Below are positions 16,888-26,976 of a stretch of DNA of 64,000 nt, one piece after another. This DNA is from Pseudomonadales bacterium. Lineage in GTDB: Bacteria; Pseudomonadota; Gammaproteobacteria; Pseudomonadales; Azotimanducaceae. Location of the stretch: the NCBI GenBank assembly GCA_017642855.1, contig JAEPOO010000001.1, positions 62,001 through 126,000 on the forward strand, in the 5' to 3' direction. The translations under genes were made by a program, and so were the position numbers. The notes under the pieces are model-generated. The model saw nothing but the letters and a program-made list of their open reading frames with translations. It did no database searches and had not been told where the DNA came from. The stretch's first letter is position 1. Each line of letters opens with the position of its first letter.

Positions 16888-19632
16888 ATGATGTTAAGTC
16901 GAATCGTCACTGAACAACCCGTGCCGGACCTCGAAGTTGCTGGTATCAAAGATGACAGCCGCTACGTGACTTCCGGAGATCTTTTCCTTGCGTTAAAAGG
17001 TGAAACGGTGGATGGCAGGGACTATCTGCATGACGCGATACGCCAGGGTGCAGTCGCCGCAGTGTGCGAGGCGCCTGCGCCGGTGCTAACCGATATCCCT
17101 GTGGTACCCATTGAACAATTGTCCGCACGTGCGGGTGTTTTTGCTTCGCGGTTTTACGGAGAGCCCAGTGCGCAAATGAAGATCGTGGCGGTGACCGGCA
17201 CAAACGGGAAAACGTCGTTTACACATCTATTGGCAGATGCTCTGAGCGCCAGGGAAGTTAAGTGCGGTATTATCGGTACGATGGGTCATGGCCGACCGGG
17301 ATCTTTGAAGCAACCAGGTCTGACCACACCGCCTGCCGTCGATCTGCAGAGACGTCTTCGGGATCTGGCCAATCGGGGTTGTGAGTTCACCGTTCTTGAA
17401 GCTTCTTCCCATGGCATCGTCCAGCATCGCCTCGCTGGCTGCCACATCAACATCGCGGTGTTAACCAACATCACTCACGACCATCTCGACTATCACAGGA
17501 CGATGGATGCCTATCGTGCAGCCAAGGGCCAGTTATTCCAGGTGTCGGGTCTTCAGACTGCAGTCATCAATCGAGATGACGAATACGCGGCAGAGCTGAT
17601 CTCCAAGTTGGCAGACTCTGTTGAGTGCGTCGATTTCAGTATGCACAACGACTCGAACGCCAAGGTCTTTCTGCAGTCTGTTTCGATGCACGCGCATGGC
17701 ATGGCGCTCACGCTTTCCTGTCATGGAAATGCCGTGCAGACAGAGGTCGCGCTGTTCGGTTCTTTCAATGTACAGAACATCCTTGCTGTAACCGCAACCC
17801 TGGTTTCCCTGGGTTGGGCGACAAGCGATATTGAGCAGGCGTTGGCTTTGCTTCAGCCAGTGGCTGGGAGAATGGAAGTTATAACGAGGCCAGGAAAGCC
17901 CACCATTATTGTCGACTATGCTCATACGCCTGATGCGCTGGAGAAAACGCTAAAAGCTGCACGTGAGCATTTTCCAGAAGGCCGTCTGACCTGTGTTTTT
18001 GGATGTGGTGGTGATAGGGATAACACCAAACGAGCTGTCATGGGGGAAATCGCATCGGCTCTGGCGGACCAGGTTCTGGTGACGAGCGATAACCCACGTT
18101 CGGAAGACCCCGAGAAAATCATTGCAGATATCACCGCCGGTATTTCCGGTGAATGCGCAACTGAGGTTGATCGAGAAACGGCGGTCCGCTCTGCGATTGC
18201 AGAAGCAACAGAACATGATGTTGTTCTTGTTGCGGGTAAGGGGCATGAGCGCTATCAGGAATTGTCTTCTGGCCGTATTCACTACAGCGACTTTGAGGTC
18301 ATTGCCGCGGCGCTTGCGGGGAATGAGCCAGCTGCGATTGTTGGTCTGGGAGAAACGGGTCTTAGTTATGCGCGTTACCTTGCATCCCTCAATAAAACGT
18401 TTGTTGCCTACGATGATGACCCATCAGATAGGGCGATATCGCAGCTTGCTAAAATTGTTGGGGAAAACGTCCCCGTAAAACCTCTCGAAGAGCTGGTTGC
18501 TGATGAAGTGTCCAGTGTTTATCTGAGTCCTGGTGTGCCGCTCGCTCACCAGAATATCACGCGTGTCAGGGAAGCCGGTATCGCTGTCCATGGTGATGTC
18601 GCTATGTTTGGGGAAATGGCTCAGGCTCCTGTGATCGCGATTACAGGAACTAATGGAAAAACAACGGTTGCTCATCTGGTGCATGCGATTCTTTCAGACC
18701 AGAAAGACCATGTTGTGTTGGCCGGTAATGTCGGCGTTCCGGTATTGGATGTGCTGGACGCCAGGGCCAGCTATTACGTTCTGGAGATATCCAGTTATCA
18801 GCTGGAGCTTGCCGCGGCACTCTCGTCCGAGGTTGCTGTTGTTCTTAATTTGAGCCCGGATCATTTGGACAGGTATCCGGATGTCGACGCCTACTACCAG
18901 ACAAAATTGGCGCTGTATGAAAACGCGCAGACGTCTGTGCTCAATCGTCAGTTGATTCATCGGACGAGCAACAATGTCGGTAGAGTTGCTACTTTCGGTT
19001 TGGATTCGAAGAAAGAAGCAGGTCATTTTGGATTGTTAGAACGGCAAGGAGAGCGTTTCCTGGTAAACGGTGACGAAGTGCTTCTTTCTTCATCCGAACT
19101 CCAATTGGCTGGTGCACACAATATTGAAAACATCCTGGCAAGCCTTGCTGTTGGCTGGTTGTTAGGGCTTAACATGACGAAGATGTTGGCGACAGTCAGG
19201 TCCTTTCCAGGCTTGGCGCATCGCGGCGAACTCGTCGCAACCGTCAATGGCGTCAGTTACATCAATGATTCCAAGGCGACGAATCCAGGCGCAATGACCT
19301 CTGCCGTTCTGAGTCGAGAGGGTGCTGTGCACCTCATTGCCGGTGGTGATGCTAAAGGGCTGGATTTTGTCGGTGCCGTTCGGGAAATATCAGGCTACCT
19401 TGGCTCGCTCGCGTTGATTGGCGAAGAACGAGCCCGAATCTCGGAACAACTCTCATTCCTTCAGCCTGAAGTCTCTGAGACGATGCAGGCGGCTGTGGAA
19501 TTTGCTGCCGCACAAGCCAAAGAAGGTGATGTGGTCTTGCTGTCACCAGGTTGTGCGAGTTTTGATCAATACGATAATTATGCGGCTCGTGGTGAGGCAT
19601 TCCGCGAAGCGGTCGGGAGGCTCTGGTCATGA
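16888..19632 (+). CDS. murE-murD: fused MurE-MurD: UDP-MurNAc-tripeptide ligase joined to D-glutamate ligase
   Basis: One 914-residue frame contains two complete Mur ligases. Residues 1-477 are MurE: ATP loop GTNGKTS (Val102-Thr109), the meso-DAP specificity motif DNPR (401-404), and the normal C-terminal GKGHERYQ...HYSD. Residues 481-914 are MurD: IVGLGETGLSYAR from 484, ATP loop GTNGKTT (Thr586-Thr593), LSPDHLDRY and YINDSKATNPGA. MurD (D-Glu addition) acts immediately before MurE (meso-DAP addition), so the fusion joins consecutive steps in reverse order. The linker is only about four residues. In the canonical cluster murF and mraY lie between the two; both are missing. AGGAGG precedes the start, and the stop overlaps ftsW by 4 bp. 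Confidence 0.96.
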   Translation: MMLSRIVTEQPVPDLEVAGIKDDSRYVTSGDLFLALKGETVDGRDYLHDAIRQGAVAAVCEAPAPVLTDIPVVPIEQLSARAGVFASRFYGEPSAQMKIVAVTGTNGKTSFTHLLADALSAREVKCGIIGTMGHGRPGSLKQPGLTTPPAVDLQRRLRDLANRGCEFTVLEASSHGIVQHRLAGCHINIAVLTNITHDHLDYHRTMDAYRAAKGQLFQVSGLQTAVINRDDEYAAELISKLADSVECVDFSMHNDSNAKVFLQSVSMHAHGMALTLSCHGNAVQTEVALFGSFNVQNILAVTATLVSLGWATSDIEQALALLQPVAGRMEVITRPGKPTIIVDYAHTPDALEKTLKAAREHFPEGRLTCVFGCGGDRDNTKRAVMGEIASALADQVLVTSDNPRSEDPEKIIADITAGISGECATEVDRETAVRSAIAEATEHDVVLVAGKGHERYQELSSGRIHYSDFEVIAAALAGNEPAAIVGLGETGLSYARYLASLNKTFVAYDDDPSDRAISQLAKIVGENVPVKPLEELVADEVSSVYLSPGVPLAHQNITRVREAGIAVHGDVAMFGEMAQAPVIAITGTNGKTTVAHLVHAILSDQKDHVVLAGNVGVPVLDVLDARASYYVLEISSYQLELAAALSSEVAVVLNLSPDHLDRYPDVDAYYQTKLALYENAQTSVLNRQLIHRTSNNVGRVATFGLDSKKEAGHFGLLERQGERFLVNGDEVLLSSSELQLAGAHNIENILASLAVGWLLGLNMTKMLATVRSFPGLAHRGELVATVNGVSYINDSKATNPGAMTSAVLSREGAVHLIAGGDAKGLDFVGAVREISGYLGSLALIGEERARISEQLSFLQPEVSETMQAAVEFAAAQAKEGDVVLLSPGCASFDQYDNYAARGEAFREAVGRLWS

Positions 19633-20816
19633 GTATGGCAAGAGCCGCGAACCGTCAAACGGAGCTTTCGAGCTTGGGCAAGTTCCCAGTTGATCCGATG
19701 ATCGCAGGAATTGCGATGTTCCTGCTGCTGTATGGCCTTGTCATGGTTGGCTCGGCATCTATGGAAGTGGGTGCGAAAACTTACGGAAATGCTTTCCACC
19801 TGTTGACACGCCACGGTATGTACCTCGTCATCAGTGGCATTGCCGCGGTTGTAGCCATCAGTGTTCCGGTACACGTCTGGCAGCGTTGGGATGCCGGATT
19901 ACTCGGTTTTGCTTTTCTGTTGCTGGTAATCGTGTTGATTCCGGGTATTGGTAAAGAGGTAAATGGTTCAACACGATGGATCGCGCTTGGTCCCTTCAGT
20001 CTGCAAGGCTCCGAGTTCGTGAAGCTTTTCGTGATGATCTATATGGCGGGTTATCTGGTCCGCAGGTCAGAAGAAATAGAAACTTCTTTAAGCGGCTTTG
20101 CGAAACCACTGGTTGTTTTGACTTTCATTGTACTTCTGTTGCTTGGTCAACCAGACTTCGGCGCGGCGATCGTCATCATCAGCGCTGCGATCGGTATGAT
20201 CTTTCTCGCAGGAGTGCCTTATCGGTTTTTCTTACCTCTGGTGGCGCTTTGTGTTTCTGCGGTTGCCTTGATCGCTACGCTGCAACCTTATCGTCTAGCT
20301 CGGTTGACGGCTTTCGCGGATCCCTGGGAGCATCAGTTTGGCAGTGGTTATCAGCTCACGCAGGCCCTGATTGCTTTTGGCAGAGGTGAATGGTTCGGGC
20401 TTGGTCTCGGTAACAGTATCCAGAAGTTATTTTTCCTGCCAGAAGCACATACAGATTTCCTGTTTTCAATCATCGCAGAAGAACTGGGCATTATCGGTGC
20501 TGGATTGGTTATCTTGCTGTTCGCTGCGCTGGTCATACGCGGACTTGCGGTTGGTGCTGAAGCCAAAACGAAAGCGCTCATGTTTCACGCTTATCTGGCG
20601 TATGGCATCGCGCTGATCCTGGGTATTCAGGCCAGTGTCAATCTTGGTGTGAATCTGGGTGTGCTGCCTACCAAAGGGTTGACGCTTCCTTTGATGAGTT
20701 ACGGTGGCAACAGCCTAATTGTCAGCTGCATGATGATTGCCATTTTACTTCGAATTGATTTCGAAACCCGCCAGGCGAAAGTCCCGGAACCAAAGAAGGG
20801 GCGACGTGATGGCTAG
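19629..20816 (+). CDS. ftsW: septal peptidoglycan glycosyltransferase FtsW
   Basis: FtsW is the SEDS-family polymerase of septal peptidoglycan and the partner of FtsI. The 395-residue protein has about ten transmembrane helices and SEDS signatures: [51 protein letters not shown] and [15 protein letters not shown](N)S. It overlaps murE-murD by 4 bp and murC by 8 bp. murG normally lies between ftsW and murC and is absent here. Confidence 0.96.
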   Translation: MSMARAANRQTELSSLGKFPVDPMIAGIAMFLLLYGLVMVGSASMEVGAKTYGNAFHLLTRHGMYLVISGIAAVVAISVPVHVWQRWDAGLLGFAFLLLVIVLIPGIGKEVNGSTRWIALGPFSLQGSEFVKLFVMIYMAGYLVRRSEEIETSLSGFAKPLVVLTFIVLLLLGQPDFGAAIVIISAAIGMIFLAGVPYRFFLPLVALCVSAVALIATLQPYRLARLTAFADPWEHQFGSGYQLTQALIAFGRGEWFGLGLGNSIQKLFFLPEAHTDFLFSIIAEELGIIGAGLVILLFAALVIRGLAVGAEAKTKALMFHAYLAYGIALILGIQASVNLGVNLGVLPTKGLTLPLMSYGGNSLIVSCMMIAILLRIDFETRQAKVPEPKKGRRDG

Positions 20817-22242
20817 TATGTTAAAGACAGATGTGCCCGAAATGCGTCGAATAAAGCGCATTCACTTTGTTGGGATCGGCGGTGCAGGTATGTGCGGTAT
20901 CGCCGAAGTGCTTCTTAATCAGGGGTATAACATTTCGGGATCTGACATCCAGGCTTCGCCTGTCACTGAACGACTTGTTTCTATGGGTGCGGACGTCAAG
21001 ATCGGTCACAGCAAACTTAACGTCCAGAATGCTGACGTTATCGTCACTTCCAGCGCAATTAATGCTGACAACCCGGAGTTGGTTGCGGCGAAATTGGGTC
21101 GCGTTCCTGTTGTCAGACGAGCGGAAATGCTGGGTGAACTCATGCGTTATCGTCACGGCATCGCGGTTGCAGGCACTCACGGCAAGACAACGACAACCAG
21201 TCTGATCGCGTCTGTGTTTCGAGAGGCAGCGCTCGATCCAACCTTTGTCATCGGTGGTTTGCTCAACAGCGCTGCCAGTAATGCGCAGTTAGGCGCATCC
21301 CGTTACATGATCGCGGAGGCCGATGAAAGTGATGCGTCCTTTCTGCATCTGCAGCCGATGATTACGGTGCTCACGAATGTGGACAAAGACCATCTGGCGA
21401 ATTACGAGGGCAGCTTTGAAAAACTGAAGTCCGCGTTCGTAGAGTTTATCCATAACCTCCCTTTTTATGGGTTGCTGGTGGCTTGTGTTGACGATCCAGT
21501 CGTGAAGTCGCTGCTGCCTCGCGTGCATCGCCCTGCCTTGACCTACGGATTCGATCAGGATGCTGATTTTAGAGCGGAGATCATTGAGCAAAGAGAGCTC
21601 ATCTCGCGATTCAAGGTGCATCGCGGTCAGCACGGTGACGAACTGGAGATCAAACTGAATATGCCCGGCCGTGTGAATATCCTGAATGCCCTGGCAGCGG
21701 TCTCCATCGCCACCGATGAAGGCATTGCCAATGACAAGATTGTGGCGGGGCTGGAAAAGTTTGAAGGCGTCTCGCGAAGGTTCCAGGTCCATGGCCGGTT
21801 CAAGCTGGATGAAGGTGAGTTTCAGTTGGTGGATGACTACGGACACCACCCTAATGAAGTCAGAGCCATGATTGATGCGGTTCGTAAAGGTTGGCCTGAT
21901 GCTCGGCTGGTCATGGTTTACCAACCGCATCGATATACGCGAACCATGGAGCTGTTTGATCAGTTCGTTGACGTTCTCGGCCGCGTTGATCAGCTTCTGC
22001 TGCTCGAAACTTACGCGGCGGGTGAGACGCCGATTGAAGGTGCTGCAGGTACTGACCTTTACCAGCAGCTGAAGTTGCGCACGGAAACATCGGTTTCCTT
22101 TGTTGAGACGATTGCTGACGCTCCCGCGGTCCTTGAGTCAATGGTACAACCTGGTGATCTGGTCATGACCCAGGGTGCCGGCGAAACAGCCATTCTCGCC
22201 AGGAACCTCACTGAGCGATGGGCGGATAGGAGACTGCAATGA
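20809..22242 (+). CDS. murC: UDP-N-acetylmuramate-L-alanine ligase MurC
   Basis: MurC adds L-Ala to UDP-MurNAc, the first amino-acid step of the peptidoglycan stem. From the ATG at 20809, preceded by AAGGGG, the product is 477 residues. It has the N-terminal [15 protein letters not shown] nucleotide fold and the ATP loop GTHGKTTT (about 122-129). A longer frame reaches back into ftsW but is not credible. In many relatives murB and ddl follow; here ftsQ overlaps the stop directly. Confidence 0.96.
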   Translation: MASMLKTDVPEMRRIKRIHFVGIGGAGMCGIAEVLLNQGYNISGSDIQASPVTERLVSMGADVKIGHSKLNVQNADVIVTSSAINADNPELVAAKLGRVPVVRRAEMLGELMRYRHGIAVAGTHGKTTTTSLIASVFREAALDPTFVIGGLLNSAASNAQLGASRYMIAEADESDASFLHLQPMITVLTNVDKDHLANYEGSFEKLKSAFVEFIHNLPFYGLLVACVDDPVVKSLLPRVHRPALTYGFDQDADFRAEIIEQRELISRFKVHRGQHGDELEIKLNMPGRVNILNALAAVSIATDEGIANDKIVAGLEKFEGVSRRFQVHGRFKLDEGEFQLVDDYGHHPNEVRAMIDAVRKGWPDARLVMVYQPHRYTRTMELFDQFVDVLGRVDQLLLLETYAAGETPIEGAAGTDLYQQLKLRTETSVSFVETIADAPAVLESMVQPGDLVMTQGAGETAILARNLTERWADRRLQ

Positions 22243-22967
22243 AGCTGTTACCGATATCCGCTTTCCTCGTATCTGCTGTTGCTCTGATTTCTTTGCTCTC
22301 CTTTGCTGTGGTGTCGATAGATCGATCCGCCATTGAGCGGGTGACGATTGTTGGTGAGCTCTCAGCAGAACAGCTCTCGTCGCTGAAGGCGCAACTTGAG
22401 GACATGGATCTGAAAGAATCAGAAGCAGCTGAAATCGGCGAGAAGGTTGCCGAACTTGAATGGGTTCACCACGTGAATGTTCGAAAGGGCTGGCCTTCGG
22501 GTATTGACCTTGAGGTACACGTGGAAAGTGTTATCGCCTATTGGAACGACAATGGATTTATTAACGAAGAGGGTAGTTCTATCTACTCGGAACTAATAAC
22601 AGGCGCTGATCTGCCTCACCTTTACGGGCCCGTCGGCTCAGAACACGAGGTGATGGAGCAGTACCAGCAGTTGACCAGCATGCTGGGAAAAATTGGTCAT
22701 GAAATTAGGGTGCTTTCAGTCACAGAAAGAGGCGCCTGGTCGATTGAGACCAAGGAGGGTGTCGAGGTGCTTCTTGGGAAGGAAGATCTGAAAGCGCGAA
22801 TGAAGAGATTTCTCGTGGTGAGTGAACGCTTGCGAATGCAGGGTGACCCACTCGAGGTTGATCGCATGGATGCGAGATATATCAACGGCGTTGCCGTGGA
22901 ATTTGCAGACAACAATCACATGAAACTTGCAGAAGTAAATAACAGTGTAGGGGAACGAAACTTATGA
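22239..22967 (+). CDS. ftsQ: cell division protein FtsQ
   Basis: FtsQ is a bitopic divisome scaffold that binds FtsL-FtsB. The 242-residue protein has one transmembrane helix (about 5-27), a POTRA domain ([14 protein letters not shown]... to about residue 95, including [19 protein letters not shown]) and the FtsQ beta domain. It overlaps murC and ftsA by 4 bp each. Confidence 0.92.
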   Translation: MKLLPISAFLVSAVALISLLSFAVVSIDRSAIERVTIVGELSAEQLSSLKAQLEDMDLKESEAAEIGEKVAELEWVHHVNVRKGWPSGIDLEVHVESVIAYWNDNGFINEEGSSIYSELITGADLPHLYGPVGSEHEVMEQYQQLTSMLGKIGHEIRVLSVTERGAWSIETKEGVEVLLGKEDLKARMKRFLVVSERLRMQGDPLEVDRMDARYINGVAVEFADNNHMKLAEVNNSVGERNL

Positions 22968-24196
22968 CTAGTTCAACAGGTGGTCGCATGATCGTCGGCC
23001 TGGACATAGGGACCTCCAAGGTGGTCGCTATAGTTGCTGAGGTAGGCCTGGACGGTGAGGTTGAGATTGTCGGTATCGGCAGCCACCCATCCCGAGGATT
23101 GAAGAAAGGTGTAGTGGTGAACATTGAATCCACTGTGCAATCGATTCAACGGGCGGTGGAAGAAGCTGAGCTGATGGCGGGATGTCAGATTCACTCTGTG
23201 TACGCAGGTATTGCAGGGAATCACATCCGCAGTCTGAATTCACATGGCATCGTGGCGATTCGGGACAAAGAAGTGTTCCAGCCAGACATCGATCGCGTCA
23301 TAGATGCCGCCCAGGCAGTGGCGATCCCGGCGGACCAGAAAATCCTGCACATCCTGCCGCAGGAATATGTGATCGATACCCAGGAAGGTGTGAAAGAGCC
23401 TCTGGGTATGTCTGGTGTCCGTCTCGAAGCGAAGGTGCATCTCGTAACCTGTGCGGTGAATGCGGCGCAGAACATCGAGAAATGTATTCGTAAATGTGGG
23501 TTGCATGTAGAAGACATCATTCTCGAGCAGCTGGCCTCCGGATACGCGGTGTTAACCGAAGATGAAAAAGATCTGGGCGTTTGTATCGTCGACATTGGTG
23601 GCGGTACGACCGACATTGCTGTCTTTGTTGATGGCGCTATCCGTCACACAGCAGTGATCCCTATTGCCGGAGATCAGGTTACTAACGATATCGCCATGGC
23701 ACTGCGAACCCCTACACCGCATGCTGAGGAGATAAAGATCAAGTACGCCTGTGCGCTTGCAAGTCTTGCCGGTGAAAACGAAACCGTAAAAGTGCCGAGT
23801 GTTGGTGATCGTCAGGACCGGGATCTTTCCAGACAGGCACTCGCCGAAGTTGTTGAGCCGAGATATGACGAGCTCTTCACGCTGGTGCAGTCGGAGCTGC
23901 GCCGCAGCGGTTTTGAAGACTTGATTGCAGCGGGCATCGTCCTGACGGGTGGTACCTCAAAGATCGAAGGCGCGGTGGAGCTCGCTGAAGAGATCTTCCA
24001 CATGCCGGTCAGTCTTGGTAAGCCGAAGAATGTCTCCGGGCTAGCTGACATTGTAAAGAATCCAATTTACTCCACCGCAGTCGGGCTCTTGCAGTACGGC
24101 GCAAAGCAGCAGACAGAGGAAGTCGTTGTGCCGGCCGCGGCGGGGATGGATGGAATGATGGGTCGGGTGAAAAGCTGGTTCATGGGTAATTATTAA
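22964..24196 (+). CDS. ftsA: cell division protein FtsA
   Basis: FtsA is an actin-like ATPase that tethers FtsZ to the membrane and recruits later division proteins. The 410-residue product has the phosphate-1 loop GLDIGTSKVVAIV, the 1C domain (GVVVNIESTVQSIQRAVEEAE), the IVDIGGGTTDIAVF loop and a C-terminal amphipathic membrane-targeting helix (MMGRVKSWFMGNY). It is coupled to ftsQ by a 4-bp overlap. Confidence 0.97.
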   Translation: MTSSTGGRMIVGLDIGTSKVVAIVAEVGLDGEVEIVGIGSHPSRGLKKGVVVNIESTVQSIQRAVEEAELMAGCQIHSVYAGIAGNHIRSLNSHGIVAIRDKEVFQPDIDRVIDAAQAVAIPADQKILHILPQEYVIDTQEGVKEPLGMSGVRLEAKVHLVTCAVNAAQNIEKCIRKCGLHVEDIILEQLASGYAVLTEDEKDLGVCIVDIGGGTTDIAVFVDGAIRHTAVIPIAGDQVTNDIAMALRTPTPHAEEIKIKYACALASLAGENETVKVPSVGDRQDRDLSRQALAEVVEPRYDELFTLVQSELRRSGFEDLIAAGIVLTGGTSKIEGAVELAEEIFHMPVSLGKPKNVSGLADIVKNPIYSTAVGLLQYGAKQQTEEVVVPAAAGMDGMMGRVKSWFMGNY

Positions 24197-24209
24197 AAAC
24201 AAAACGATC

Positions 24210-24227
24210 TTAACCTGAGGAGGTTAA
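24210..24227 (+). promoter_or_regulatory. inverted repeat enclosing the ftsZ ribosome-binding site
   Basis: TTAACC (24210-24215) and GGTTAA (24222-24227) form a perfect 6-bp stem with a TGAGGA loop, ending 2 bp before the ftsZ ATG. The strong Shine-Dalgarno GAGGAGG is split between loop and stem. Pairing would partly hide the ribosome site and could be opened by ribosomes finishing ftsA 33 bp upstream. Confidence 0.55.
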
Positions 24228-24229
24228 TT

Positions 24230-25390
24230 ATGTTTGAAATCGTTGATAGCGCACCGCAAAACGCAGTCATCAAGGTGATCGGTGTTGGGGGTGGCGGCGG
24301 CAACGCCGTTGAGCATATGGTCAAACAGGACATTCAGGGCGTTGAATTTATTTGCGCCAATACGGATGCCCAGGCGCTGAAGCATCTGGGTGCACGAACG
24401 CTGCTGCAACTTGGTAGCAATGTGACCCGCGGTTTGGGTGCTGGTGCGAACCCGAATATGGGTAAAGACGCTGCTCTCGAAGATCGTGATCGCATCGCCG
24501 AAGGACTGGCGGGTGCTGACATGGTCTTTGTCACGGCAGGTATGGGCGGCGGAACCGGAACAGGCGCAGCACCCATCGTTGCAGAAATCGCCAAAGAACT
24601 TGGCATTCTGACGGTAGCGGTCGTGACCAAGCCATTCGTGTTCGAAGGCAAGAAGCGAATGAAAATCGCTGAAGAGGGGATTATTGAACTCTCTAAGCAT
24701 GTTGATTCTCTGATCACGATCCCGAACGAAAAGCTGCTGACCATCCTTGGCGAAAATACACCATTGCTGGAAGCCTTTGGTTCGGTAGATGATGTTCTGT
24801 CTGGCGCGGTTCAGGGGATTGCTGACCTGATTATTCGCCCGGGCATGATCAATGTGGACTTCGCCGATGTGCGCACGGTGATGTCAGAAATGGGCATGGC
24901 GATGATGGGCAGCGGTTCCGCGACGGGCGATGAACGTGCACGTGAAGCGGCTGAATCTGCGATTCGCAGTCCTCTGCTTGAAGATGTGGACTTCAATGGT
25001 GCGCGAGGTGTCCTCGTGAATATCGCTGCAGGCAGTGACATTTCGCTAGGTGAGTTTTCTGAGGTGGGCGCTACCGTCGAAGAATTCGCTTCTGAAAATG
25101 CGACTGTGGTTGTCGGCACCGTGATCGATGAAACCATGGGTGATGAGCTCAGGGTGACCGTAGTGGCAACAGGACTGGGTAACCACGGAGAACTGGAGCG
25201 TGCTACAAAAATGTCAGATGAGCTGAAGCGAAAGGTGGCTGGTGATGGTGTACCTGACTACTCAGACTTTGAACGGCCCACGGTGATTCGTAATGCCGTG
25301 GTGAACGGTACGGACGAAGTTGATCTGCAGACAGAAAAAGACCTGGAGTACCTGGATATTCCGGCATTCCTGCGCCGTCAGGCAGACTGA
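24230..25390 (+). CDS. ftsZ: cell division GTPase FtsZ
   Basis: FtsZ is the tubulin-like GTPase whose polymers form the division ring. The tubulin signature GMGGGTGTGAAP lies at about residues 104-115. The 386-residue protein ends with a short acidic linker and the conserved C-terminal peptide LDIPAFLRRQAD, the docking site for FtsA and ZipA. The linker after about residue 320 is rather short. Confidence 0.98.
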   Translation: MFEIVDSAPQNAVIKVIGVGGGGGNAVEHMVKQDIQGVEFICANTDAQALKHLGARTLLQLGSNVTRGLGAGANPNMGKDAALEDRDRIAEGLAGADMVFVTAGMGGGTGTGAAPIVAEIAKELGILTVAVVTKPFVFEGKKRMKIAEEGIIELSKHVDSLITIPNEKLLTILGENTPLLEAFGSVDDVLSGAVQGIADLIIRPGMINVDFADVRTVMSEMGMAMMGSGSATGDERAREAAESAIRSPLLEDVDFNGARGVLVNIAAGSDISLGEFSEVGATVEEFASENATVVVGTVIDETMGDELRVTVVATGLGNHGELERATKMSDELKRKVAGDGVPDYSDFERPTVIRNAVVNGTDEVDLQTEKDLEYLDIPAFLRRQAD

Positions 25391-25611
25391 CGGCGCCGTG
25401 GATCATTTTTCTGGCCAGGTCAGTGTGAGTTAGCAACGACTAACCGCTGATCGGGTTAAAAAAAGATTTTGCTGCAACTTTTTCCGCTTTTCGTAGTCTT
25501 AATGGTGTTTTGCCAGCAACGCACTCCAAAGGGGCATAGTATGCGGTTCCCCGTGGAGCTTGGTTTCAGTTTCTGTTAGTATTCGCGCCGCATTCAGGGA
25601 CAACAACAAGA

Positions 25612-26532
25612 ATGATCAATCAAAAGACGCTCAAAAATGTCATTCGTGCGACGGGTGTCGGGTTGCACACGGGTGAAAAGATCTACCTGACGCTTAGGCC
25701 TGCACCGGCAGACACGGGGATCGTGTTCGTGCGCGTTGATTCTGAGCCTGCGGTAGAAATTCCCGCCCATACTGATTTTGTTGGCGATACCACCTTGTCG
25801 ACAACGATCGCGAGGGAAGGGCGTCCGATTTCAACGATTGAGCACCTGATGTCTGCATTCAGCGGTTTGGGTATCGATAATGCCTATGTAGAGGTGAGCG
25901 GTCCTGAAATGCCGATCATGGATGGTAGTGCTGCAACTTTTGTATTTCTTATTCAATCTGCTGGCATCGAAGAGCAGAACGCCCTCAAGAAATTTATCCG
26001 TATCAAAAAGACTGTCCAGATTACTGATGAAGAGAGCGAACGCTCCTATGGCCAATCCGTCACGTTAAAGCCTTATGATGGATTTAAAGTGAGCCACACG
26101 ATTGTCTATGACAATGCGGTCATCAAGGAACAACAGGCAACAGTAGACTTCTCGACAACGTCATTTGTGAAAGAAGTCAGTCGTGCAAGAACCTTCGGCT
26201 TAATGCAGGACTTTGAATATCTGCGGGAACGCAACCTTATTCAGGGCGGTAGCCTGGATAATGCGGTTGTGGTTGATGACTTCCGCATTCTTAATGACGA
26301 TGGATTGCGTCATGAAGACGAGTTTGTACGCCACAAGATCCTGGACGCTATTGGTGATCTTTACCTCCTCGGTCACAGCGTCATTGGTGAATTCGTCGGC
26401 TACAAGTCTGGCCATACTGAAAACCATGCGCTTCGCAAAAAACTGCTTGCAGAGCAGGATGCCTGGGAGATCGTCACGTTTGATGATGTTGAGAAAGCGC
26501 CGTTCTCTTACGGTGGATTGGTTACAGCTTAA
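25612..26532 (+). CDS. lpxC: UDP-3-O-acyl-N-acetylglucosamine deacetylase LpxC
   Basis: LpxC is the zinc deacetylase that commits precursors to lipid A. At 306 residues it has the two-domain layout with zinc ligand His78 (TIEHLMSA), the MPIMDGSA loop, a second ligand region [14 protein letters not shown], and the catalytic-loop histidine in GHTENHAL. A 221-bp spacer separates it from ftsZ, so it probably has its own promoter, though I see only weak candidates (a possible -10 TAGTAT near 25580). Its stop overlaps that of dciA by 4 bp on the other strand. Confidence 0.96.
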   Translation: MINQKTLKNVIRATGVGLHTGEKIYLTLRPAPADTGIVFVRVDSEPAVEIPAHTDFVGDTTLSTTIAREGRPISTIEHLMSAFSGLGIDNAYVEVSGPEMPIMDGSAATFVFLIQSAGIEEQNALKKFIRIKKTVQITDEESERSYGQSVTLKPYDGFKVSHTIVYDNAVIKEQQATVDFSTTSFVKEVSRARTFGLMQDFEYLRERNLIQGGSLDNAVVVDDFRILNDDGLRHEDEFVRHKILDAIGDLYLLGHSVIGEFVGYKSGHTENHALRKKLLAEQDAWEIVTFDDVEKAPFSYGGLVTA

Positions 26533-26963
26533 CGGTCGGCGTGCCTGGCAAGACGCTTGAGAGCCCCCTTTAGAGCGTTATCTTGAATAGAGTCCGCCAG
26601 CTCATCGAGCTGTCGGGCACTTTGTTGTGAAAGGTTGCGGTCGATTTCAGGGGGCAGTTCTCGAAACGCCAAAGGCTGAACCTTGACTTTGAGGTTTCTG
26701 ACTTCCAATCCGGAGCGGCGTAACGCCGCGATGATGTTTCGTTGGCGATATCGTATCCGCGTGGCAAGGGATCCGGTTGGTGTAATAAGTGTTAAGTCCC
26801 TGTTTTTAAAGGACGCAACGGCGCAGTCGTCATTCACAAAATGATCGACGATTTTTTGGATTGATGTCAGTTCCCGGGATTGGGCCAGAAGGGATTGCAG
26901 TATATGATTAGACCCTTTAAGAATCTGGCCTGTAGACCGGGTGGATTTGTGTATTCGGGGCAT
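26529..26963 (-). CDS. dciA: DUF721/DciA-family protein
   Basis: DciA-type proteins load the replicative helicase DnaB in bacteria without DnaC. The product is 144 residues from the ATG at 26963 ([10 protein letters not shown]); a longer frame to 26999 would run into the divergent peptidase gene. The N-terminal half has the DUF721 pattern ([23 protein letters not shown], later [21 protein letters not shown]). The position between lpxC and an M23 peptidase before secA matches the Pseudomonas locus. Function is inferred from the family. Confidence 0.75.
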   Translation of the reverse strand: MPRIHKSTRSTGQILKGSNHILQSLLAQSRELTSIQKIVDHFVNDDCAVASFKNRDLTLITPTGSLATRIRYRQRNIIAALRRSGLEVRNLKVKVQPLAFRELPPEIDRNLSQQSARQLDELADSIQDNALKGALKRLARHADR

Positions 26964-26976
26964 CCGGTAAGTATCT

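Noticed and set aside
25430..25465. Terminator after ftsZ
   Set aside because: The short stems (GTTAG/CTAAC and AACC/GGTT) are followed by A rather than T on the coding strand.
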